Translations under genes and position numbers: made by a program | Shown here: positions 10,675 to 20,534 of the stretch, piece by piece | Layout: each line of letters begins with the position of its first letter | Numbering within the stretch: the stretch's first letter is position 1 | NCBI GenBank assembly: GCA_029266835.1 | Contig: JAQSWD010000006.1 | Coordinates: forward strand, 1 to 64,000 | Length of the DNA stretch: 64,000 nt | Reading direction: 5' to 3' | Origin: Steroidobacteraceae bacterium | Lineage (GTDB): Bacteria; Pseudomonadota; Gammaproteobacteria; Steroidobacterales; Steroidobacteraceae | The notes under the pieces: model-generated | Databases searched by the model: none | What the model was told of the DNA's origin: nothing | The model's input: the letters and a program-made list of their open reading frames with translations, nothing else

Positions 10675-13323
10675 ATGGCGGCTCAACACACAAGAGCGTT
10701 TGGGCGCGAGGCGCTGGCAATCTATCTAGCCGCGGCGCTCGTGGTGTTTGGTACCTGGGCAGCCTCCCGCTACCTCATCCTGCGCAAGTTCGAGAACATC
10801 GAACAGAACGACATCTCGCGGAACATCGAGGTGATGCGCAAGGCATTGGTCGCCAAGAACACCGAGATCGAAGCCACCTCGCGCGACTACGCGCGTTGGG
10901 ACGACATGTACACATACGTGTCGACGCTCGACCCCAATTTCGAATACCAGAATTTCTCCGAAGCCGGCCTCGACGAATTGAACGTCGACCTCGTCTGGGT
11001 GCTCGATGCCAAGGAAAAGCTGGTGTCATCATTCGAGAACGACACCGATGATGCGCGGTACAACCATCCGGCCAGCGCGCCCATCATCTCCGAGATCGCC
11101 CGGCTCACTCCCCTCGTGCGAACCATCCTCGACCAGGAAGGCACGCTGAGACTGGTGTTGATCAATGGAGTGCCGCACGTGGTCGCCGCGCACACCATCC
11201 TGCACAGCGACCGAAGCGGGCCCGCTGGCGGCACGCTGGTGCTGGCGCGGCGCATTGCCGCGCCTGAAATCGCGAGCATCGGCGCGGACAGCCAGCTCGA
11301 CGTGAGATTCGCGATGCTCGATGACCGGTCAGTGGCTGACGAACGCGCGGAGCTGATGGTCGCGCCCGACGGTCGCCGCATCGTCCGCCGATCGGATATG
11401 GCCATCGAAGGCCAGCTGCGCCTCGATACCATCGCCAACCGTCCTATCGCCCTGCTCTCCACCACGCAGCCGCGAAATGTCATGCAGAGTGGCCAGCAGG
11501 GCGTGCGTTATCTCGTCGGCTGGGTTGCGTTGCTCATCAGCGTAGTGGTTGCGGCCTGGCACGCTTACAGCGGCCGGCTGCGCCGCACCTCCGAAGCCGC
11601 CGCGATCTCCGAGACACGTTATCGCGCCATTTTCGATCGCGCAGCCTCGGGCATCGTGCTGTTCGACCCCACCACCCGCCGTGTGCTGGACGCCAACCCG
11701 CAGGCGCAGCGTCTCATCGGCGCTTCTCTGGAAGAACTCCGCCGCCGCGACGTGGCCACGGTGTTCGATACGCCCGTGTCCCTGGCGCCGGGAACCCAGG
11801 ACGAACCGGCGCAGAACCGCCCCGCGCAGATCGTTCGGGGCGACGACGAACGCCGCGACGTGGAGCTCTCCGTCGTCGATCTCGACCCCGCCACCGGCCG
11901 CGTGCACGCCATGCTGCTGCAGGACATCTCGCATCGCCGCGAAGCGGAACGGCGCGCACAGGAGCACCAGCTGTCGCTGCAGCACCTGGCGACACATGAC
12001 GCCCTCACCGGCCTGCCCAACCGCACCTTCCTCAACGAGGAGCTGCCGCGCCTCATCGATGAAGCCGCGCGGCGCGGCGATTCGCTGTCGATCCTCTACA
12101 TCGACTGCGACAACTTCAAGAACATCAACGATTCGCGCGGACACTCGATCGGCGACGACTATCTACGCAGCGTCGCTCGTCGCCTGCGCGATTCCATCGC
12201 CAGCCCCGACCTCGTGGTGCGGATGGGTGGCGACGAGTTCCTGGTGGTCACGCGCCACTACGGCCTCGAGCCCGACAGCGCGGCGATCGCCGAGCGAGTA
12301 GCCGCCGCGCTGAAGAAGCCCGTGCGCCTGGGTGAAGCCACCTATTCGGCGACCACCAGCATCGGCATGTCCGTCTACCCGCGCGACGCCACCACGATGA
12401 GCGAGTTGCTGCGCTCGGCCGACATCGCACTGTACGAAGCCAAGGCCCGCGGCCGTGACAACGTGCAGATGTTCGACGCCGCGATGAACAAGCGCGTGCA
12501 CACGCGCCTGGCGCTGGAGCAGGACCTGCGCAGCGCCGTGAACCGCGACGCCATCGAGATACACCTGCAGCCCATCGTGGACATCCGCACCGGCCGCCTG
12601 GTCTCGTTCGAAGCGCTGGCGCGCTGGAACGATCCACGCCATGGCGCGGTTCCGCCGCTGGCCTTCATCGAGGTCGCCGAAGCCTCGGACCTCATCGTCG
12701 AGCTGGGCGAATGCGTGATCCGCAACGTGGCGCGCCAGATCGCCACCTGGACTCGTGCCGGGCTCAAGCCCGTGCCCGTGGCCGTCAACGTTTCGGCCAA
12801 GCAGCTCAAACGCTCCAACCTGCCCGAGCGCATCGTCGCCATCGCGCACGAGTTCGACATCGCGCCCCACCAGATGGAAGTGGAGCTCACCGAATCCGTG
12901 GCGATGCAGGATTCGGAACAGCATGTCACCAAGCTGCATGCGCTGCGCGACCTGGGCGTGCGTGTTTCGGTGGATGACTTCGGCACGGGCTACTCGAGCC
13001 TGGCCTATCTACGCAACCTGCCCATCGACTACCTGAAGATCGACCGCACGTTCGTGCGCGACATGAACGTCGATCGCAACGACGCCGCCATCGTGCGCGC
13101 CATCATCAGCATGGCGCAGAGCCTGCACCTGGGAACGGTGGCCGAAGGCATCGAAACGCGCGAACATGCTTCGCAGCTGCTGGCGTTGGGATGTTCGACC
13201 GGACAGGGTTATTTCTTCAGCAAGCCCATGCCGGCGCACGAGACCAACGAGCTGCTGCGCACCATGCGCGGCGCCGCGCCCATGACCACCAGCCCGAGCC
13301 TGGAAATCGTCCGGGTTTCGTGA
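10675..13323 (+). CDS. Membrane CHASE4-PAS-GGDEF-EAL cyclic-di-GMP protein
   Basis: This is a predicted inner-membrane protein for turnover of the second messenger cyclic di-GMP. Domains in order: TM helix (about 12-34); periplasmic CHASE4-like sensor with TSRDYARWDDMYTYV (about 60-230); TM helix (about 279-297); PAS (about 310-375); GGDEF with intact GGDEF at about 518-522; EAL with FEALARW at about 645. EAL metal and catalytic motifs are present: ELTESVAM, VDDFGTGYSSL, KIDRTF and VAEGIET, so phosphodiesterase activity is likely. The inhibitory RxxD site before GGDEF is ASPD, that is, lost. No nearby gene indicates its signal. It lies, with the DUF1080 gene, between yhbY and greA. Confidence 0.93.
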   Translation: MAAQHTRAFGREALAIYLAAALVVFGTWAASRYLILRKFENIEQNDISRNIEVMRKALVAKNTEIEATSRDYARWDDMYTYVSTLDPNFEYQNFSEAGLDELNVDLVWVLDAKEKLVSSFENDTDDARYNHPASAPIISEIARLTPLVRTILDQEGTLRLVLINGVPHVVAAHTILHSDRSGPAGGTLVLARRIAAPEIASIGADSQLDVRFAMLDDRSVADERAELMVAPDGRRIVRRSDMAIEGQLRLDTIANRPIALLSTTQPRNVMQSGQQGVRYLVGWVALLISVVVAAWHAYSGRLRRTSEAAAISETRYRAIFDRAASGIVLFDPTTRRVLDANPQAQRLIGASLEELRRRDVATVFDTPVSLAPGTQDEPAQNRPAQIVRGDDERRDVELSVVDLDPATGRVHAMLLQDISHRREAERRAQEHQLSLQHLATHDALTGLPNRTFLNEELPRLIDEAARRGDSLSILYIDCDNFKNINDSRGHSIGDDYLRSVARRLRDSIASPDLVVRMGGDEFLVVTRHYGLEPDSAAIAERVAAALKKPVRLGEATYSATTSIGMSVYPRDATTMSELLRSADIALYEAKARGRDNVQMFDAAMNKRVHTRLALEQDLRSAVNRDAIEIHLQPIVDIRTGRLVSFEALARWNDPRHGAVPPLAFIEVAEASDLIVELGECVIRNVARQIATWTRAGLKPVPVAVNVSAKQLKRSNLPERIVAIAHEFDIAPHQMEVELTESVAMQDSEQHVTKLHALRDLGVRVSVDDFGTGYSSLAYLRNLPIDYLKIDRTFVRDMNVDRNDAAIVRAIISMAQSLHLGTVAEGIETREHASQLLALGCSTGQGYFFSKPMPAHETNELLRTMRGAAPMTTSPSLEIVRVS

Positions 13324-13335
13324 TCCGGACGCCCG

Positions 13336-14412
13336 TCAGGGCTTTCCCGGCACCCACAAATCTTTCCAGCCTAGGCCAGCGGCCTTGATGGTTTGCAGGC
13401 GTCGCTTGAGCTGCGCCTCATCAAAGCTGTGCGCGTCGGAAAGGAAGCCGAAGCGGTAACCCTGTGCCTTGAGTTTCTTCAATGCGTCGACGTCCGGGGA
13501 TTGCGTGCGATCGACGAAAAATGCCACGGTCGCGGGCGTGCGCGGCTGCTCGTGCATCCGCAGAGGCGTGACACCGTAACGCCTCGCGTCGCTCCAGAAC
13601 CGATCCGCATCACCCTTGGGCATCAGCTCCAGGTCGATCATCGCGATGTTGTCGTTCGACGCCTGCGTGACGAGCTCGTCCAGCTCGCGGTCGGCGATGG
13701 GCACCAACCCTTCCGGTGGCTTCGCATCGGCCGGAAGAATCTTCACCTTCATGTTGCGATATTTCACGACACTGTCAGGGTCATGCGCCTGGAGAGCGAA
13801 GGTACCCGAGCTCAACAGGCGCCCCTTCTTGTCCGCAGGCCGGAAAGGATTCTCGGGCTCCGCGTACTCGCAGATGAGCTTGTCGTCGATGAAGGTCTGG
13901 ATGGTCTTGCCCACCACGCGAATGCGGTAGTTGAACCACTCGTTGTCGCGGGCCGGCGCGACGTAGGTATTGCGCACCGCGTAGATGCTGCCGGTCATCT
14001 TGTGTTCGATGTAACCGTTCATCTTTTCGGCGGGCGGATTGGAGTTGATGACCTGAAGTTCGTAACCGGCATCGGGCCAGCCCGGGCCCTGCCACTTCGT
14101 ATGAACGTAGATGCCGCTGTTGGCGCCGGGAGAGGTCATCACCTCGGCGGAGAACTCGAAGTTCTTGAAGTCGCCAGGTTTGCCACGCGGACCGACCTTG
14201 CCAACGTAGAACAGGTGCGAGCGGTCACCACCTGACACGAATGCGCCGTCCTGCACCGTCCATGATTCGGGTCGCTCGGCGGCTTTCCAGCCCGCGAGAC
14301 TCTTGCCGTCCTGCAGTGGAATCCACTCCTGCGCCAGTGAGGGCAGCGAGATACACAGTGCCACTATGGACAATGCGGACCGCAATGCGAACCACGATGC
14401 GAAACGCTTCAT
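13336..14412 (-). CDS. Secreted DUF1080 (3-keto-disaccharide hydrolase-like) protein with extra C-terminal domain
   Basis: The N-terminus MKRFASWFALRSALSIVALCISLPSLAQ is a typical Sec signal peptide ending in an Ala-x-Ala-like site, so export is expected. Residues about 28-230 form a DUF1080 concanavalin-like domain: EWIPLQDGKSLAGWKA, SGIYVHTKWQG, GYELQVINS, NGYIEHKMTGSIY and DNEWFNYRIRVVG. This family includes 3-keto-glycoside hydrolases, but many members are untested. Residues about 235-358 (AMIDLELMPKGDADRFW to the end) do not belong to that fold and I do not recognise them. It is convergent with the GGDEF-EAL gene, with only 12 bases between the stops. Confidence 0.8.
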   Translation of the reverse strand: MKRFASWFALRSALSIVALCISLPSLAQEWIPLQDGKSLAGWKAAERPESWTVQDGAFVSGGDRSHLFYVGKVGPRGKPGDFKNFEFSAEVMTSPGANSGIYVHTKWQGPGWPDAGYELQVINSNPPAEKMNGYIEHKMTGSIYAVRNTYVAPARDNEWFNYRIRVVGKTIQTFIDDKLICEYAEPENPFRPADKKGRLLSSGTFALQAHDPDSVVKYRNMKVKILPADAKPPEGLVPIADRELDELVTQASNDNIAMIDLELMPKGDADRFWSDARRYGVTPLRMHEQPRTPATVAFFVDRTQSPDVDALKKLKAQGYRFGFLSDAHSFDEAQLKRRLQTIKAAGLGWKDLWVPGKP

Positions 14413-14492
14413 TACCCCTCCGAGCGAGTGAGACTCGCAGTTGAGAGACGCACGCCGCGCCGAAATACGTTATCGAATACCGGTCGGCCCGC

Positions 14493-14969
14493 TCAGACGT
14501 AGCGGACTTTCATCACTTCGTAGCTGTGTTTACCGCCGGGCGCGACCACGTCGACCACGTCGCCGGCGCTCTTGCCCACCAGTGCGCGTGCGATTGGCGA
14601 AGTGATCGAGATACGGCCGGTCTTGATGTCGGCCTCGTCCTCGCCAACGATCTGGTAGCAGATGGCCTTGCCATCCTCCTGGTCTTCCAGGTCCACGGTG
14701 GCGCCGAAGATCACCTTGCCCGTGTTGTTGAGAGACGCCGTGTCGATCACCTCGGCGGTCGAGAGCTTGGCCTCGATCTCGCCAATGCGGCCTTCGATGA
14801 AACCCTGCTGTTCTCGCGCGGCATGGTACTCGGCGTTCTCCGAGAGATCGCCGTGGCTGCGCGCCTCGGCAATCGCCTTGATGACGCGCGGGCGATCCTC
14901 GCCCTTCAGTCGCTTCAGCTCAATGCGCAGTGCCTCGGCGCCGCGCAGCGTCATCGGAGTACGTTTCAT
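14493..14969 (-). CDS. greA: Transcription elongation factor GreA
   Basis: GreA binds the secondary channel of RNA polymerase and stimulates cleavage of backtracked RNA. The 158-residue protein has the N-terminal coiled coil with the acidic tip [18 protein letters not shown], followed by the C-terminal globular domain ([27 protein letters not shown]). Length and motifs are normal. Its ATG overlaps the carB stop by four bases, so it is translationally coupled to carB, as in the conserved carAB-greA operon. Confidence 0.96.
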   Translation of the reverse strand: MKRTPMTLRGAEALRIELKRLKGEDRPRVIKAIAEARSHGDLSENAEYHAAREQQGFIEGRIGEIEAKLSTAEVIDTASLNNTGKVIFGATVDLEDQEDGKAICYQIVGEDEADIKTGRISITSPIARALVGKSAGDVVDVVAPGGKHSYEVMKVRYV

Positions 14970-17900
14970 GGCCTCGCCTCTTTATGCAGATCCTGCAGCC
15001 GGTTCACTTCCACGGCATCCAGGTGATCGAGAGCTTCGCAGGTTGCCAGCGCGCCCGCGAGTGTCGTGTAGTAAGTCACCCGCTTGTGGACCGCCTCGCG
15101 ACGGATGGAGTTCGACTCGACGATGGCCGTCTTGCCTTCCGTGGTGTTGACGATCATCGCGAACTCGTCGTTCTTGATCATGTCGACGATGTGCGGCCGG
15201 CCTTCGCGCACCTTGTTGGCCCGTTTGCAGGGCACGCCCGCCTCGGTGATGAGCCTGGCCGTGCCATCGGTGGCCGCGATCTCGAAGCCCTTCTCCACCA
15301 GTTTCTTCGCCAGCATCACGGCGCCCGCCTTGTCGCGGTCGCGCACGCTGATCAACACCACGCCATTGCGCGGCAGCGTCACGCCGGACGCCGCCTGGGC
15401 CTTGGCGTAGGCTTCGCCGAACGTGCGCCCGGTGCCCATGACTTCGCCCGTGCTTTTCATTTCGGGGCCCAGGATGGGATCGGCCTCGGGGAACTTGGTG
15501 AAGGGGAATACCGCTTCCTTGACCGAGTAGTAAGGCGGTACGACTTCGCTGACGCCATCCAGCGACTTGAGCTTGCGACCCGCCATGACGCGCGCGCCGA
15601 TCTTGGCCAGCGGCACGCCCGTGGCCTTGGAGACGAAGGGCGCGGTGCGCGAGGCACGCGGATTCACTTCCAGCACGTAGATGATGCCGTTCTGGATGGC
15701 GAACTGGATGTTCATGAGGCCGACCACGTTCAGCGCCTTGGCCAGCTTGCGGGTCTGCTCACGCAGTTCCGACTGGATCTCCGGCGACAGGCTGTTGGGC
15801 GGCAGCGAGCAACCGGAATCCCCGGAGTGCACGCCTGCCTGTTCCACGTGTTCCATGATTCCGCCGATCAGCACGTCTTCGCCGTCGGCGCAGGCATCGA
15901 CGTCGACTTCGATGGCGACGTCCAGGAAACGGTCGAGCAGCACGGGGCTGTCGTTGGACACGCTCACCGCGGTGTTCATGTAGTGACGCAGGTCGTCTTC
16001 GTTGAAGACCACCTCCATCGCGCGGCCACCCAGCACGTACGAGGGCCGCACCACCAGCGGGAAACCCACCTGCCGGGCGAGTTCCACCGCGGAATCCTCG
16101 GTGCGCGCCGTGGCGTTCGCCGGTTGTTTGAGGCCCAGCTGCTTCACCAGCAACTGGAAGCGTTCGCGGTCCTCGGCCACGTCGATGGAATCCGGCGACG
16201 TGCCGATGATGGGCGCGCCGGCAGCCTCGAGTGCGCGTGAAAGCTTCAGCGGCGTCTGGCCGCCGTACTGCACGATCACTCCCTCGGGCTTTTCCTTGTG
16301 GATGACTTCGAGCACGTCCTCGAGCGTCAGCGGCTCGAAGTACAGGCGATCCGAAGTGTCGTAGTCGGTCGACACCGTCTCCGGATTGCAGTTGACCATG
16401 ATGGTCTCGAAGCCGTCCTCGCGCAGCTGCAGCGCGGCGTGCACGCAGCAATAGTCGAACTCGATTCCCTGGCCAATGCGGTTCGGCCCGCCGCCCAGGA
16501 TCATGATCTTGCGCTTGTTCGTGGGGGCGGCCTCGCACTCTTCTTCGTAGGTGGAATAAAGATAGGCCGTGGAGGTCGCGAACTCGGCGGCGCAGGTATC
16601 CACGCGCTTGAACACCGGTCGCACGTTCAGCGCATGGCGTTTCTCGCGCATGCCCTGCTCCTTGATGCCCGTGAGCCGCGCCAGCCGGCTGTCGGAGAAA
16701 CCCTTGCGCTTGAGCTCGAGCATGCGCGCGGCATCCAGCGACGAGAGCCCTTCTTCACGTACACGCGCTTCTTCGACGATGAGATCCTGGATCTGCGCCA
16801 GGAACCACGGGTCGACGTAGGTCAGTTCCTGGATGCGCTCCTGTGACCATCCCGCGCGGAACGCATCGGCCAGGTACAGCAAACGGTTCGGACCGGGCGC
16901 GCGCAGCTCGTACGCCAGCTTGTCGCGATCGTCTTCCGACAACTCACCCTTGAATATCTCGTTGAGCCCGTCGAGACCGGTCTCGAGGCCACGCAGCGCT
17001 TTCTGCAACGACTCCTGGAAAGTGCGTCCGATGGCCATGACCTCGCCCACCGACTTCATCTGGGTAGTCAGGCGCGAGTTGGCGGTCGGGAATTTCTCGA
17101 AGGTGAAACGCGGCACCTTGGTGACCACGTAGTCGATGGACGGTTCGAACGAGGCGGGCGTCGCGCCGCCAGTGATGTCGTTCTTGAGCTCGTCCAGCGT
17201 GTAACCCACGGCAAGCTTGGCCGCGATCTTGGCGATCGGGAAGCCGGTGGCCTTCGAGGCGAGCGCGGAAGATCGCGACACGCGCGGATTCATCTCGATG
17301 ACCAGCAACCGGCCATCTTTCGGGCTCACGGCAAACTGCACGTTCGACCCGCCGGTTTCCACACCGATCTTGCGCAGCACCGCCACCGAGGCGTTGCGCA
17401 TGCGCTGGTATTCCTTGTCGGTGAGGGTCTGCGCCGGCGCCACGGTGATCGAATCGCCCGTGTGCACGCCCATGGGATCGAGGTTCTCGATCGAGCACAC
17501 GATGATGCAGTTGTCGTTCCGGTCGCGGACGACTTCCATCTCGTATTCCTTCCAGCCGATCACCGATTCCTCGATCAGCACTTCGGAAGTCGGCGAGGCA
17601 TCGAGGCCGCGCTCGACGATCTGCTCGAATTCCTCGCGGTTGTAGGCGATACCGCCGCCCGAACCACCCATGGTGAAGGACGGACGGATCACGCACGGGA
17701 ACCCGAGCGTCTGCTGGATCTCCTGTGCCTGCGCCAGCGTATGCGCCACGGCGGCGCGCGGACACTCCAGGCCGATCTCCTTCATCGCGTTCTTGAAAAG
17801 TTCGCGGTCCTCGGCCATGTCGATGGCTTCGCGCGAGGCGGCGATCATTTCCACGCCATGACGCGCGAGAACACCTTCGCGCACCAGGTCGAGCGCGCAG

Positions 17901-18190
17901 TTCAGCGCGGTCTGGCCACCCATGGTGGGCAGCAAGGCATCCGGCTCTTCCTTCTCGATGATGCGGGCCAGCGTGCGCCAGTTGATCGGCTCGATGTAGA
18001 TGGCGTCGGCCATCTCCGGGTCCGTCATGATGGTCGCGGGATTGGAGTTGACCAGGATGACGCGGTAACCCTCTTCTCTCAGCGCTTTGCAGGCCTGCGC
18101 TCCGGAATAGTCGAACTCGCACGCCTGCCCGATGACGATGGGGCCGGCGCCGATGATCAGGATGCTTTCGATGTCGGTACGTTTTGGCAT
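14966..18190 (-). CDS. carB: Carbamoyl-phosphate synthase large subunit
   Basis: This subunit makes carbamoyl phosphate from bicarbonate, ammonia and two ATP for arginine and pyrimidine synthesis. The 1074-residue protein has the expected two ATP-grasp halves. The first begins with [23 protein letters not shown] and the second with [22 protein letters not shown] near residue 555. A C-terminal MGS-like allosteric domain follows from about residue 935 ([16 protein letters not shown]). Length matches the family with no gap. It starts eight bases after the carA stop. Confidence 0.97.
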   Translation of the reverse strand: MPKRTDIESILIIGAGPIVIGQACEFDYSGAQACKALREEGYRVILVNSNPATIMTDPEMADAIYIEPINWRTLARIIEKEEPDALLPTMGGQTALNCALDLVREGVLARHGVEMIAASREAIDMAEDRELFKNAMKEIGLECPRAAVAHTLAQAQEIQQTLGFPCVIRPSFTMGGSGGGIAYNREEFEQIVERGLDASPTSEVLIEESVIGWKEYEMEVVRDRNDNCIIVCSIENLDPMGVHTGDSITVAPAQTLTDKEYQRMRNASVAVLRKIGVETGGSNVQFAVSPKDGRLLVIEMNPRVSRSSALASKATGFPIAKIAAKLAVGYTLDELKNDITGGATPASFEPSIDYVVTKVPRFTFEKFPTANSRLTTQMKSVGEVMAIGRTFQESLQKALRGLETGLDGLNEIFKGELSEDDRDKLAYELRAPGPNRLLYLADAFRAGWSQERIQELTYVDPWFLAQIQDLIVEEARVREEGLSSLDAARMLELKRKGFSDSRLARLTGIKEQGMREKRHALNVRPVFKRVDTCAAEFATSTAYLYSTYEEECEAAPTNKRKIMILGGGPNRIGQGIEFDYCCVHAALQLREDGFETIMVNCNPETVSTDYDTSDRLYFEPLTLEDVLEVIHKEKPEGVIVQYGGQTPLKLSRALEAAGAPIIGTSPDSIDVAEDRERFQLLVKQLGLKQPANATARTEDSAVELARQVGFPLVVRPSYVLGGRAMEVVFNEDDLRHYMNTAVSVSNDSPVLLDRFLDVAIEVDVDACADGEDVLIGGIMEHVEQAGVHSGDSGCSLPPNSLSPEIQSELREQTRKLAKALNVVGLMNIQFAIQNGIIYVLEVNPRASRTAPFVSKATGVPLAKIGARVMAGRKLKSLDGVSEVVPPYYSVKEAVFPFTKFPEADPILGPEMKSTGEVMGTGRTFGEAYAKAQAASGVTLPRNGVVLISVRDRDKAGAVMLAKKLVEKGFEIAATDGTARLITEAGVPCKRANKVREGRPHIVDMIKNDEFAMIVNTTEGKTAIVESNSIRREAVHKRVTYYTTLAGALATCEALDHLDAVEVNRLQDLHKEARP

Positions 18191-18198
18191 TTTGAAAA

Positions 18199-19383
18199 CT
18201 AGGCGGCTTTATCTGGCGGATTCTTCCCGCTGGAACGGGCACGGAGTTTTTGCTGAAGTCGTCTCAGCATGAGGTGCACGAAGCGGTCGAACAGCGCGCC
18301 CATCTCCTGCGGCCCCGGGCTGGCTTCGGGATGTCCCTGGAAGCTGAATGCAGGCTTGTCGATACGCGCGATGCCCTGCAGCGAGCCATCGAACAATGAA
18401 CGATGCGTTGCCTTCAAAGTGGACGGCAGGTCGCTCTCGTCCACCGCGAAACCATGATTCTGGCTGGTGATGTACACGCGGCCCGTCTCCAGGTCCTGAA
18501 CCGGGTGGTTCGCACCGTGGTGGCCGAACTTCATTTTCATGGTGCGCGCACCGCTCGCCAGGCCCAGCAACTGGTGACCGAGGCAGATTCCGAAGGTGGG
18601 CATGTCCGCGACGATCAGCGCGCGGATCGCCTCGATGGCGTAGTCGCAGGGTTCCGGATCGCCGGGACCATTGGAGAGGAAAACGCCATCCGGCTCGAGC
18701 GCGAGAACCTCCTCGGCCGTGGTTTGCGCCGGCACCACCGTCATGCGGCAGCCGCGATCGGCGAGCATTCGCAGGATGTTGCGCTTCACGCCGAAGTCAT
18801 AGGCCACGACGTGCAGGCGCTGGTGCGCGCGCATCACCGGGCGGTTCTCGGGTTGCCACAGAGTGCCTTCATTCCACTGGTACTGCCGCTTGACCGACAC
18901 CACCTTCGCCAGGTCCATGCCCTTCAGGCCAGGAAACTTTTTCGCGAGGCGCACCGCGGCGGCCGCGTCGATCTTGTCGCCGGCCATGATGCACCCGGCC
19001 TGTGCTCCCTTCTCGCGGAGGATGCGCGTGAGCCTGCGCGTGTCGATGCCGGAGATGGCCACCAGCTTGTGGCGGGCCAGGAATTCGCGCAGGTCCTCCG
19101 ACTTGCGCCAGTTGCTCGCCTGCGGCGGCACGTCCCTAACTACCAGGCCCGCGGCGTACGCCATGGGAGCCTCGAGATCCTCGGGGGTCGTGCCCGTGTT
19201 GCCGATGTGTGGATAGGTCAGCGTAACGATCTGTCGTGAATACGATGGATCGGTGATTATTTCCTGATAGCCGGTCAGCGCCGTATTGAAAACAACTTCG
19301 CCGGTGGTATTGCCCTTGGCGCCGATAGACTGGCCGTTGAAGATGGTTCCATCTTCCAGAGCCAGAACCGCGGTTATCGTCAC
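18199..19383 (-). CDS. carA: Carbamoyl-phosphate synthase small subunit
   Basis: This is the glutamine amidotransferase subunit that feeds ammonia to CarB. The nucleophilic cysteine is in [13 protein letters not shown] and the catalytic His/Glu pair in [27 protein letters not shown] is a conserved N-terminal-domain motif. The track ORF extends upstream, but GTG at 19381-19383 is preferred: it gives the family start [13 protein letters not shown] (394 residues) with GGGAG seven bases upstream. That ribosome binding site can pair in a hairpin with CCTGTCGA, which may tune translation. Confidence 0.96.
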   Translation of the reverse strand: MTITAVLALEDGTIFNGQSIGAKGNTTGEVVFNTALTGYQEIITDPSYSRQIVTLTYPHIGNTGTTPEDLEAPMAYAAGLVVRDVPPQASNWRKSEDLREFLARHKLVAISGIDTRRLTRILREKGAQAGCIMAGDKIDAAAAVRLAKKFPGLKGMDLAKVVSVKRQYQWNEGTLWQPENRPVMRAHQRLHVVAYDFGVKRNILRMLADRGCRMTVVPAQTTAEEVLALEPDGVFLSNGPGDPEPCDYAIEAIRALIVADMPTFGICLGHQLLGLASGARTMKMKFGHHGANHPVQDLETGRVYITSQNHGFAVDESDLPSTLKATHRSLFDGSLQGIARIDKPAFSFQGHPEASPGPQEMGALFDRFVHLMLRRLQQKLRARSSGKNPPDKAA

Positions 19384-19563
19384 GCGGAAACTCCCGTCGA
19401 GCCTCGACAGGCCCGTAAAAAATGATGATTGAGTGGATGCTCTCCGCGCGGAGCGTACATGCACAAAGCGGGAGGAGTTCTCTCGAACATCCTCCCGCCC
19501 TGCGTTGGACTAACCCGTTTCGGATTAGGCGGCAATTTTACGAAGGGTGCCCCGGGGTGTCCA
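19384..19563 (-). promoter_or_regulatory. carA promoter and structured leader
   Basis: On the minus strand TGGACA (19558-19563), a 17-base spacer and TAAAAT (19535-19540) make a strong sigma-70 promoter, five of six matches in each box. Transcription would start near 19528. The leader of about 145 bases then contains CTAATCCG-AAA-CGGGTTAG at the very 5' end, GCGGGAGGA...TCCTCCCGC (19468-19498), the palindrome CTCCGCGCGGAG (19442-19453), and CCTGTCGA-GGC-TCGACGGG, which includes part of the ribosome binding site. This is the 248-base gap between dapB and carA; no gene is seen in it. Confidence 0.6.
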
Positions 19564-19631
19564 CGAAACTTCTTGTTCGTTTCGCGGCGAAATAACCTGA
19601 AAAGTTCTAAAGACTTGAAACGAAAAGTGCG

Positions 19632-20447
19632 CTAACTGGTTGTTTTCAATCCAAGTACGTTGGCCATTGAATATCTTCCTGGCTTTTGCGACGCGACCCA
19701 GGCGGCCGCCCGGAGCGCCCCACGGGCAAATATCGCCCGGTCGGTGGCCTCGTGGGTGACCGTCAGGCGCTCTCCTGGCCCGGCGAACCATACTGTATGG
19801 GTACCCACGATATCGCCGGCGCGGATCGAGGCAATGCCGATTTCGCCCTCTTTCCGGAGACCCTGTCCTTCACGTCCGGCAACCACGAACTGGCGCGGAT
19901 CCAGGCCGCGCCCCTGCGCTGCGCTCTCTGCCAGCGCCAGGCCCGTGCCCGAGGGAGCGTCGAGTTTGTGCTTGTGGTGAGCTTCAACGATCTCGATGTC
20001 GAAACCCGCTGGCAATGCCTGCGCAGCGAGGCGCACCAGCTCCTGCGCGACCGCGACACCAATGGAGGTGTTAGGCGCAACCAGCACGGCGATGTCGCGC
20101 GCCGCCGCGGACACCTGAGCTTCGAAGCCGGCGCCATGACCGGTGGTGCCGATCACGATGGGTACTCGCTTCGCATGACAGGTTCGCAATGCTTCGAGGC
20201 TGAGCTCGGGCCGGGAGAAATCGATGGCGACCTGCGCGCCGCCCAGATCAGCCGGCAGTCTGTCGAGCACGCGGACACCCAGTGCGGCGACACCCGCCAG
20301 TTCGCCGATGTCGCGTCCCGCGGACTTGCTACCCGCCGATGCGATGGCTGCGGTGACCGCGATGCTCTGTTCCGCGACTGCCGCGCGCACGATGGCCGTC
20401 CCCATGCGCCCGGTGGCGCCGATGAGTGCGATGCCTGGGGCTGCCAT
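19632..20447 (-). CDS. dapB: 4-hydroxy-tetrahydrodipicolinate reductase
   Basis: DapB reduces hydroxytetrahydrodipicolinate with NAD(P)H in lysine and diaminopimelate synthesis. The start MAAPGIALIGATGRMG at 20445-20447 has CAGGAG eight bases upstream and gives 271 residues, the family length. The 829-residue track ORF is this frame extended through antisense of the neighbouring plus-strand genes. Motifs: the Rossmann GATGRMG, IGTTGHG, and EAHHKHKLDAPSGTG with the catalytic histidine and lysine. It is divergent from the Gfo/Idh gene and upstream of carA, as in many Proteobacteria. Confidence 0.96.
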   Translation of the reverse strand: MAAPGIALIGATGRMGTAIVRAAVAEQSIAVTAAIASAGSKSAGRDIGELAGVAALGVRVLDRLPADLGGAQVAIDFSRPELSLEALRTCHAKRVPIVIGTTGHGAGFEAQVSAAARDIAVLVAPNTSIGVAVAQELVRLAAQALPAGFDIEIVEAHHKHKLDAPSGTGLALAESAAQGRGLDPRQFVVAGREGQGLRKEGEIGIASIRAGDIVGTHTVWFAGPGERLTVTHEATDRAIFARGALRAAAWVASQKPGRYSMANVLGLKTTS

Positions 20448-20534
20448 CAAGTTTGCTCCTGAATCCATGACAAAGTCGTCAATGCGAGGCGACAGTGTGC
20501 CGCAGCGCAGGCAGTCATGCGAGACTGCCACCCC

